Assembly: GCF_009765165.1 (NCBI RefSeq) | Contig: NZ_VLNU01000001.1 | Location: 1,240,001-1,304,000 of the forward strand | Length of the DNA: 64,000 bases | Direction of reading: 5' to 3' | DNA from: Lysobacter panacisoli | Lineage (GTDB): Bacteria; Pseudomonadota; Gammaproteobacteria; Xanthomonadales; Xanthomonadaceae | Part shown: positions 47,375 through 53,612 of the stretch, in pieces | How positions within the stretch are numbered: the first letter of the stretch is position 1 | How the letters are laid out: the number at the start of each line of letters is the position of its first letter | The notes under the pieces: model-generated | What the model was told of the DNA's origin: nothing | What the model saw: only the letters and a program-made list of their open reading frames with translations | Database searches by the model: none | Translations under genes and position numbers: made by a program

Positions 47375-48279
47375 GCGTAGCCAAGAAGCGCGGCCTGGGC
47401 CGCGGCCTTGAGGCATTGCTGGGCCCGAAAGCGGCCGCGGAAGCGCCCGCGCTGGAAGCGGTCGAAGGTGACGTGCTGCGCCACCTTCCCGTGGACGCGC
47501 TGACCCCGGGCAAGTACCAGCCGCGCAAGCACTGGGACCAGGAAAAGCTGGCCGAACTGGCCGAGTCGATCAAGGCGCAGGGCGTGATCCAGCCCATCGT
47601 CGTGCGCGACCTGGGCGGCAAGCGCTACGAGATCATCGCCGGCGAACGCCGCTGGCGCGCCTCGCAGCTGGCCGGGCTGAGCCAGATCCCGGTGGTGATC
47701 CGCGAAGTCGACGACCGCACCGTGGTCGCGATGGCGCTGATCGAGAACATCCAGCGCGAAGACCTCAATCCGCTGGAAGAAGCCAACGCGCTGCAGCGGC
47801 TGATCGACGAATTCGACCTGACCCACGCGCAGGCCGCCGAAGCGGTCGGCCGTTCGCGTGCGGCGGTGTCCAACCTGCTGCGCCTGCTGGAACTGCCGGC
47901 CGAGATCCGCGTGCTGCTGGAAACCCACTCGCTGGAGATGGGCCACGCGCGTGCGCTACTCGCGCTGACGCCGCAGGCGGCGATCGCGCTGGCGCGCCAG
48001 GCCGCCGAACACGGCTGGTCCGTGCGCGAGGTCGAACACCGCGTGCAGCAGCTGTCGGCGGGCCAGATCCCGACCAGCGCCGCCGCCCGGGCCAAGCCGG
48101 CCAAGGTCAAGCCGCAGGCCGACATCGTCGCCCTGGAGCGCGAGCTGTCCGAGTCGCTCAACACCAAGGTCAACGTCCTGCACGGTCGCGGCGGCAAGGG
48201 CCGCCTGGTGATCCACTACACCGACGTCGACTCGCTCGAGGGCGTGCTCGAAAAGCTGCGCGGTACCGTCACCGAGTAA
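47371..48279 (+). CDS. parB: Chromosome partitioning protein ParB
   Basis: A 302-residue ParB/Spo0J CTP-binding clamp. The N-domain has GKYQPRKHWDQEKLAELAESIKAQG and GERRWRA (the C-motif that binds CTP). A central helix-turn-helix follows (LTHAQAAEAVGRSRAAVSNLLRLLELP) for parS DNA, and a C-terminal dimerisation domain (LNTKVNVLHGRGGKGRLVIHY). The opening GLGRGLEALLG is the ParA-activating tail. I did not find an exact parS palindrome in the window, so its target sites lie elsewhere. Confidence 0.96.
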   Translation: MSVAKKRGLGRGLEALLGPKAAAEAPALEAVEGDVLRHLPVDALTPGKYQPRKHWDQEKLAELAESIKAQGVIQPIVVRDLGGKRYEIIAGERRWRASQLAGLSQIPVVIREVDDRTVVAMALIENIQREDLNPLEEANALQRLIDEFDLTHAQAAEAVGRSRAAVSNLLRLLELPAEIRVLLETHSLEMGHARALLALTPQAAIALARQAAEHGWSVREVEHRVQQLSAGQIPTSAAARAKPAKVKPQADIVALERELSESLNTKVNVLHGRGGKGRLVIHYTDVDSLEGVLEKLRGTVTE

Positions 48280-48295
48280 CCGGGGCGCGGCCGGC

Positions 48296-48721
48296 ATGAA
48301 CCCGTACCGTTATCGCGTCACGCTGCGCGCCATCCATCCGCGCGACGATATCCGCCCGCTGTTCGACCAGCTGGGCCTGACACCCGAACGCGCCTGGCGC
48401 GCGGGCGAGCCACGCCGCACGCCCAAGGGCACGCCGCTGGACGGTCAGTACCGGGAAAGTTACGCCTACACAAATCTGACATCCGGTTCGCGAAACTGGT
48501 CGGATGAGGATTTGCAGGACTACCTGCGTGGCGTGCAGCAACGGCTGGCCATGCATCGCGAGACTCTGCAAACATTCTTCGTCCGCGGCGGCCGCTGCGG
48601 GTTGGTCATCGGTCTTTCTGGCGAGAGCAACTTCGGGTTCGAACTCGACCCGTCGCTCAGCGCCGGCCTGGCCGACCTCAAACTGACACTGGGCTTCGAT
48701 ATCAATCCGGGCCCGGACTGA
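48296..48721 (+). CDS. DUF4279-domain protein
   Basis: A 141-residue cytoplasmic protein with a DUF4279 fold: FDQLGLTPERAWRAGEPRRTPKG, the family's YTNLTSGSRNWSDEDLQDYL, and GFELDPSLSAGLADLKLTLGFDI at the C-terminus. Function unknown; DUF4279 relatives occur in immunity-protein neighbourhoods. It lies between parB and the epimerase, 16 bp after parB. Its base composition is lower in G+C than the flanking genes (48481-48540 holds 35 G+C of 60). Confidence 0.82.
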   Translation: MNPYRYRVTLRAIHPRDDIRPLFDQLGLTPERAWRAGEPRRTPKGTPLDGQYRESYAYTNLTSGSRNWSDEDLQDYLRGVQQRLAMHRETLQTFFVRGGRCGLVIGLSGESNFGFELDPSLSAGLADLKLTLGFDINPGPD

Positions 48722-48744
48722 TCCCACATCACACAAGACAACCG

Positions 48745-49743
48745 ATGGCTGAACCCTCCCCCGGCACCATCCTCGTCACCGGCGCCGCCGGCTTCATCGG
48801 CGCATACACCTGCCGCGCGCTCCGTACGCGGGGCGCGCGCGTCGTCGGCCTCGACAACTACAACGACTACTACGACCCGCGCATCAAGCGCGACCGCGTC
48901 GCCGCGCTGTGCCCGGACGTGGACATCCGCGCGCTCGACCTCACCGACCGCGACGGTCTGGCCGCCCTGTTCGACGAGGTGCAGCCCACCCACGTGATCC
49001 ACCTGGCCGCGCAGGCCGGCGTGCGCTATTCGCTGACCCATCCGCACGCTTACGTCGACAGCAACCTCACCGGTTTCGTGAACATGCTCGAGCTGTGCCG
49101 CCATCGCGGCGTGCAGCATCTGGTGTACGCGAGCTCTTCGTCGGTGTACGGCGATTCGGCGACGCCGCCGTTCTCGGAAGACCAGCGCATCGACCGGCCG
49201 CGCTCGCTGTACGCAGCGACCAAGGCCGCGAACGAGCTGATGGCGCACACCTACGCGCACCTCTACGGCCTGCGTTCGACCGGCCTGCGTTTCTTCACTG
49301 TGTACGGCCCGTGGGGCCGGCCCGACATGGCGCCGCTGCTGTTCTCGCGCGCCGTGCTGGCGGGACGTCCGATCGAGGTGTTCAACCACGGCAAGATGCG
49401 CCGCGACTTCACCTTCGTCGACGACATCGTCAACGGCGTGCTCGGCGCGCTCGACCATCCGCCATCGGCCGACGTGGCGCCGCCCGCGGTGCCGCACCGC
49501 GTGTTCAACCTGGGCAATCACACGCCGGTGGAGCTGGAGCGCTTCATCGCGGTGATCGAACAGGCGGCCGGCGTGACGGCGCAGAAGGTGTACAAGCCGA
49601 TGCAGCCGGGCGACATGGTCGAAACGATGGCCGACACCCAACGCGCACACGACGCGTTCGGCTTCGAGCCGGCGACGTCCATCGAAAGCGGCCTGCCGCA
49701 GGTCGTGGCCTGGTGCCGCGAGTACTTCGGCGACAGGGCGTGA
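48745..49743 (+). CDS. NAD-dependent epimerase (UDP-glucuronate 4-epimerase type)
   Basis: A 332-residue extended SDR sugar-nucleotide epimerase. Rossmann start VTGAAGFIGAYTCRAL (about residues 10-25), then the catalytic YxxxK as SLYAATKAANEL, and FFTVYGPWGRPDMAPLLF, which is typical of UDP-glucuronate 4-epimerases of the CapI type. It would supply UDP-galacturonate for surface polysaccharide or lipid A. The next two genes (glycosyltransferase and LAB_N protein) suggest a lipid-linked sugar pathway. Confidence 0.88.
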   Translation: MAEPSPGTILVTGAAGFIGAYTCRALRTRGARVVGLDNYNDYYDPRIKRDRVAALCPDVDIRALDLTDRDGLAALFDEVQPTHVIHLAAQAGVRYSLTHPHAYVDSNLTGFVNMLELCRHRGVQHLVYASSSSVYGDSATPPFSEDQRIDRPRSLYAATKAANELMAHTYAHLYGLRSTGLRFFTVYGPWGRPDMAPLLFSRAVLAGRPIEVFNHGKMRRDFTFVDDIVNGVLGALDHPPSADVAPPAVPHRVFNLGNHTPVELERFIAVIEQAAGVTAQKVYKPMQPGDMVETMADTQRAHDAFGFEPATSIESGLPQVVAWCREYFGDRA

Positions 49744-49751
49744 GCGCCGAC

Positions 49752-50477
49752 ATGAGCGCGACCCCACAGATCTCGGTCGTCGTTCCGGTGTTCAACGAGC
49801 GCGACAACATCGCGCCGCTGGTGCACGAGATCACCGCTGCGCTGCGCGACGTGGCGGAGTTCGAGATCGTCTACGTCGACGATCATTCGCGCGACGACAC
49901 GCTCGCCGTGCTCACCGCGCTCAAGTCGCAGGTGCCCGAGCTTCGCGTGATCCAACACCTGAGGCAGAGCGGCCAGAGCACCGCGATCCGCACCGGCGTG
50001 AAGGCCGCGCGCGCGCCGTGGATCGCCACGCTCGATGGCGACGGCCAGAACGATCCGGCCGACATCCCCAAACTCATCGCACAGCGCGCGAACGGCGACG
50101 ACAGCATCAAGCTGTTCGCGGGGTGGCGCGTGAACCGGCGCGATAGTGGCAGCAAGCGCTGGGCATCGAAGTGGGCGAACGCGATCCGTGCGCGCATGCT
50201 GCGCGACGACACGCCCGATACCGGTTGCGGCATCAAGCTGTTCGAGCGCGCGGCGTTCCTCGACCTGCCCTACTTCGACCACATGCACCGCTACCTGCCC
50301 GCGCTGATGCAGCGCGCCGGTTGGAAGACGGTGAGCGTGCCGGTCAACCACCGCCCGCGTTCGACCGGCGTATCCAAGTACAACAACCTCAACCGCGCAC
50401 TGGTCGGCATCAACGACCTGCGCGGCGTGTCCTGGCTGATCCGTCGCAACAAGATCACCGGCACACGCGAGGTCTGA
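49752..50477 (+). CDS. DPM1-like family 2 glycosyltransferase
   Basis: A 241-residue GT2 enzyme like dolichol-phosphate mannosyl- and undecaprenyl-phosphate glycosyl-transferases. VVVPVFNERDNIAPLV is at residues 9-24, VDDHSRDDT binds nucleotide, and LDGDGQNDPADIP is the metal loop. The end NHRPRSTGVSKYNNLNRALVGINDL is characteristic. It probably makes an undecaprenyl-phosphate sugar. A GTG at 49740, overlapping the previous stop, is an alternative start four codons upstream. Confidence 0.9.
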   Translation: MSATPQISVVVPVFNERDNIAPLVHEITAALRDVAEFEIVYVDDHSRDDTLAVLTALKSQVPELRVIQHLRQSGQSTAIRTGVKAARAPWIATLDGDGQNDPADIPKLIAQRANGDDSIKLFAGWRVNRRDSGSKRWASKWANAIRARMLRDDTPDTGCGIKLFERAAFLDLPYFDHMHRYLPALMQRAGWKTVSVPVNHRPRSTGVSKYNNLNRALVGINDLRGVSWLIRRNKITGTREV

Positions 50478-50541
50478 ACCCACCGTCGGCCTTGCTACCC
50501 GGCCGTCACACCCGCAGGGCACCGGCCCATCGGATCGCGTC

Positions 50542-50883
50542 ATGGAATACGACTTCATGAACCACCCCATCGCCTGGCTCGAATGGACCGGGCTGCACAT
50601 GTCGCCGTGGAAGATCATCGGCCTGACGGGCGCCATCATGTTCGGCGGGCGCTGGCTGGTGCAGTTCCTCGCCTCGCGCAAGTACGGACGGCCGGTCATC
50701 CCGCGCCTGTTCTGGTACATGAGCCTGCTGGGCAGCGCGATGACGCTGAGCTACTTCGTGTTCTCGCAGAAGCAGGACTCGGTGGGCGTGATCCAGAACC
50801 TGTTCCCGGCTTTCACCGCCGCCTACAGCCTGTACCTGGACATCAGGCACCGCGGCTGGAAACGCGATCGCGCCAGCCATTGA
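50542..50883 (+). CDS. LAB_N-domain membrane protein (lipid-A-disaccharide synthase N-terminal-like)
   Basis: A 113-residue membrane protein of the LAB_N family with three helices (WKIIGLTGAIMFGGRWLVQFLAS, FWYMSLLGSAMTLSYFVF, GVIQNLFPAFTAAYSLYLDI). Such proteins accompany glycosyltransferases that modify lipid A or carry undecaprenyl-phosphate sugars. It lies 64 bp after the glycosyltransferase. The usual third partner, an ArnT-like GT39 protein, is not in the window. Confidence 0.9.
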   Translation: MEYDFMNHPIAWLEWTGLHMSPWKIIGLTGAIMFGGRWLVQFLASRKYGRPVIPRLFWYMSLLGSAMTLSYFVFSQKQDSVGVIQNLFPAFTAAYSLYLDIRHRGWKRDRASH

Positions 50884-51012
50884 ACCGGACGCCGGCGTAT
50901 GCCCCGCCGGTCGGCCCGGGGCTGTGACGCGGCCCCACCAAACTGTCTTATCAGCCAACCACGGCATGGTCCGGGATGCGAAGATCGGCGCTTCGTCACC
51001 CAGGTTCCCGCC

Positions 51013-52767
51013 GTGAAACGACTGCTCCTCACCGCCGCGCTGTCCGCCCAGCTCGCCCTGATCTCCACCACGGCCTTCGCCGGCCCGGTCGACGATCGGT
51101 TCCAGGCCATCTACACCAAGGAATGGCAGTGGCGGCAGGACGAGATGGGGATGTCCGACGAGGACAACGACGGCTCGGGCAATCGCCATAACCTGCCGTC
51201 GGTCGACGCCGCCACGCAGAAGGCGCGGTTGAAGGTGTGGGACGACGTGCTGCGCCAGCTCGACGGCATCGACGCCACGAAGCTCGATGAGCAGAACAAG
51301 GTGAACTTCGCCGTCTATCGCGCGCAGGTCGAGAACCTCGCCGCCGAGGTGCGCCTGCGCGGCTACGAGATGCCGTTCAATTCCGACTCGTCGTTCTGGT
51401 CGAACCTGGGCTTCATGGCGCGTCGCCCGCTGCGCACCAGCGAGGACTACCGCGCCTATATCGACCGCCTGCGCGACGTGCCGCGCTACTTCGACCAGAA
51501 CATCGCGAACATGCGCGCCGGCCTGTCGCGCGGCTTCAGCGTGCCGCGCGCGGTGCTCGACGGACGCGACGGCTCGATCAGCGCGGTGGCGGACCTGAAG
51601 GATCCGCAGGAATCGAAGTTCTACGATCCGTTCAAGCGCATGCCGGCGACGATTCCCGCCGACGAGCAGGCCAAGCTGCGTGCCGACGCGACCGACGCGA
51701 TCCGCGACAAGGTCATTCCCTCCTACGCGAACCTGCTGACATTCTTCCGCAAGGAATACGTGCCGAAGGCGCGCACCACGCTCGGCGCCGAGCAGATGCC
51801 CGACGGCGAGGCGTTCTACCGCCAGCAGATCCGCGAATACACCACGCTGGACCTGGATCCGGAGCAGATCCACCAGATCGGCCTGGACGAAGTCGCGCGC
51901 ATCCAGGCCGAGATGGACAAGATCATCCAGCAGGTCGGCTTCAAGGGCAGCTTCGCGGACTTCCTGAAGTTCCTGCGCACCGACAAGCAGTTCTATGCGA
52001 CCACGCCGCAGCAGCTGCTCGATCGCGCGGCCTGGATTTCCAAGCGCGTGGACGGCGAGATCGGCAAGTACATCGGTACGCTGCCGCGCGGCCGCTTCAC
52101 GATCGTCCCGGTGCCGCCGGACATCGCGCCGTTCTGGACCAGCGGCCGCGGCGGCGCGGGCACGTACTGGGTCAACACCTACGACCTGCCCTCGCGCCCG
52201 CTCTACAACCTGCCCGCGCTGACCCTGCACGAGTCGGCCCCCGGCCATGCGCTGCAGGGTTCGCTGGCCAAGGAACAGGGCGAACTGCCCGCGTTCCGCC
52301 GCGAGACGTACATCTCCGCCTACGGTGAAGGCTGGGGTCTGTACAGCGAGAAGCTCGGCGTGGAGATGGGCATCTACGAGACGCCGTACGAGGACTTCGG
52401 CCGCCTGACCTACGAAATGTGGCGCGCTTGCCGCCTGGTCATCGACACCGGCGTGCATCACAAGGGCTGGACCCGCGACCAGGCGCTGGCCTACCTGCGC
52501 GACCGGACCGCGCTCAGCGAGCATGAAGTCTCCACCGAGGTCGACCGCTACATCTCCTGGCCGGCCCAGGCGCTGAGCTACAAGCTGGGCGAGATCACCA
52601 TCGTCCGGCTGCGCGCTGAGGCCGAGAAGGCGCTGGGATCGAAGTTCGACGTGAAGGCCTTCCACGATGCCCTGCTCAGCGAGGGCTCGGTGCCGCTGCC
52701 CGTGCTGGAGGAGCAGGTCCGCGCCTTCATCCGCAAGTCGGCGACCGCGACGGCCAAGGCGGACTGA
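51013..52767 (+). CDS. Secreted DUF885-family peptidase (second paralogue)
   Basis: A 584-residue exported DUF885 protein with a signal peptide VKRLLLTAALSAQLALISTTAFA starting at a GTG; an upstream in-frame ATG at 50899 would leave a non-signal N-terminus and is rejected. The metal motif HESAPGHALQG is at about residues 406-416, with EGWGLYSEKLG following and EFxTRTALSEHEVSTEVDRY near the end. It is a homologue of the gene at 171-1976 but clearly diverged, so this is not a recent duplication. Substrate unknown. Probably periplasmic. Confidence 0.88.
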   Translation: MKRLLLTAALSAQLALISTTAFAGPVDDRFQAIYTKEWQWRQDEMGMSDEDNDGSGNRHNLPSVDAATQKARLKVWDDVLRQLDGIDATKLDEQNKVNFAVYRAQVENLAAEVRLRGYEMPFNSDSSFWSNLGFMARRPLRTSEDYRAYIDRLRDVPRYFDQNIANMRAGLSRGFSVPRAVLDGRDGSISAVADLKDPQESKFYDPFKRMPATIPADEQAKLRADATDAIRDKVIPSYANLLTFFRKEYVPKARTTLGAEQMPDGEAFYRQQIREYTTLDLDPEQIHQIGLDEVARIQAEMDKIIQQVGFKGSFADFLKFLRTDKQFYATTPQQLLDRAAWISKRVDGEIGKYIGTLPRGRFTIVPVPPDIAPFWTSGRGGAGTYWVNTYDLPSRPLYNLPALTLHESAPGHALQGSLAKEQGELPAFRRETYISAYGEGWGLYSEKLGVEMGIYETPYEDFGRLTYEMWRACRLVIDTGVHHKGWTRDQALAYLRDRTALSEHEVSTEVDRYISWPAQALSYKLGEITIVRLRAEAEKALGSKFDVKAFHDALLSEGSVPLPVLEEQVRAFIRKSATATAKAD

Positions 52768-52805
52768 GCCCGAGGCCGGCGCCGGGCCCTCGCCCGGTCC
52801 GGCAC

Positions 52806-52814
52806 TGTGGATAA
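52806..52814. promoter_or_regulatory. Perfect DnaA box upstream of rpmB
   Basis: TGTGGATAA, the exact complement of the consensus DnaA box TTATCCACA, lies four bases upstream of the -35 hexamer of the rpmB promoter. Only one such perfect box was noticed in this gap. DnaA could therefore influence rpmB-rpmG transcription, or this is a titration site. Confidence 0.7.
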
Positions 52815-52818
52815 GTGC

Positions 52819-52847
52819 TTGCCCGGGGCCGGGTTGCGCGGCATAAT
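52819..52847 (+). promoter_or_regulatory. Promoter of the rpmB-rpmG operon
   Basis: TTGCCC and CATAAT separated by exactly 17 bases, a good sigma-70 pair with three consensus mismatches in the -35 and one in the -10. The predicted leader before rpmB is about 180 nt with several GC-rich hairpins (for example around CCGCCTCCGGAGG). Confidence 0.7.
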
Positions 52848-53033
52848 TGCCGGCTCGCTGCGTCCGGTCTGCCCTTCGGGACACGACCGGGCGGGGTCCG
52901 GAAGCACGATTCCGTCCCGCCACCGGCAGCCAGGTTTCCACACCCGTATCGTGCGCCGCCTCCGGAGGTCCGGAAGCGGAGGGGCCGCCGCCTCCCTGGC
53001 CAAGGGAGACACCATTTACCTTTCGAGGTGCGT

Positions 53034-53270
53034 ATGGCCCGTGTATGCCAAGTAACCGGCAAGCGAACGACGACCGGCAACAACGTCTCGCATGCCATGA
53101 ACAAGACCCGCCGCCGTTTCCTTCCCAACCTCCACGAGCGCCGCTTCTGGGTCGCTTCGGAAAACCGTTGGGTGAAGCTGCGTGTTTCCAGCGCCGCCCT
53201 GCGCACCATCGACAAGAACGGTATCGATGCCGTCCTCGCCGAGCTGCGTGCCCGCGGCGAGAAGATCTGA
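53034..53270 (+). CDS. rpmB: 50S ribosomal protein L28
   Basis: A 78-residue L28. It shows the family start [25 protein letters not shown] and end [28 protein letters not shown]. It is a structural protein of the large ribosomal subunit. First gene of rpmB-rpmG; the two are 13 bp apart. The chosen ATG follows GAGGTGC and matches known L28 starts; a longer reading frame upstream is non-coding. Confidence 0.97.
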   Translation: MARVCQVTGKRTTTGNNVSHAMNKTRRRFLPNLHERRFWVASENRWVKLRVSSAALRTIDKNGIDAVLAELRARGEKI

Positions 53271-53283
53271 GGAGAACTGACCC

Positions 53284-53448
53284 ATGGCTTCCAAGCGCGA
53301 CAAGATCCGCCTGATCTCCTCGGCCGGCACCGGCCACTTCTACACCACCGACAAGAACAAGAAGAACACGCCGAACAAGATGGAGGTCAAGAAGTACGAC
53401 CCCGTCGTTCGCAAGCACGTGACCTACAAGGAAGGCAAGATCAAGTAA
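53284..53448 (+). CDS. rpmG: 50S ribosomal protein L33
   Basis: A 54-residue L33 (start [20 protein letters not shown], end [10 protein letters not shown]). It lacks the CxxC zinc pairs, so it is the zinc-free type. A good GGAG ribosome-binding site sits between the rpmB stop and this ATG. The operon ends with a strong terminator. Confidence 0.97.
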   Translation: MASKRDKIRLISSAGTGHFYTTDKNKKNTPNKMEVKKYDPVVRKHVTYKEGKIK

Positions 53449-53480
53449 GCCGCCTTCCGGCTTGTCGGATGCAATACCGG

Positions 53481-53507
53481 AAACCCCGCCGAAAGGCGGG
53501 GTTTTTG
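53481..53507 (+). terminator. Intrinsic terminator of rpmB-rpmG
   Basis: ACCCCGCC, loop GAAA, GGCGGGGT, then TTTTGTTTG: a GC-rich 8-bp stem followed by a T-rich tail, 32 bp after the rpmG stop codon. A textbook Rho-independent terminator. Confidence 0.93.
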
Positions 53508-53561
53508 TTTGTGCGTACGTGAGTCGCCGTGCCCGTGTTTGCGGATGACGATCCTGCAAAA

Positions 53562-53587
53562 CACTACGGCCCCGAAGGGCCGTAGTG
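53562..53587 (-). terminator. Intrinsic terminator of the second TonB receptor
   Basis: On the minus strand CACTACGGCCC, loop TTCG, GGGCCGTAGTG, followed by TTTTGC. The stem is 11 bp and perfect. It starts 26 bp after the receptor's stop codon. Confidence 0.88.
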
Positions 53588-53612
53588 GGTGTTGCGACTT
53601 GCATGCAGCCGA

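Noticed and set aside
52806..52814. The DnaA box as evidence of oriC in the window
   Set aside because: One box is not an origin; no AT-rich unwinding region or cluster of boxes, and no dnaA or rpmH gene is here.
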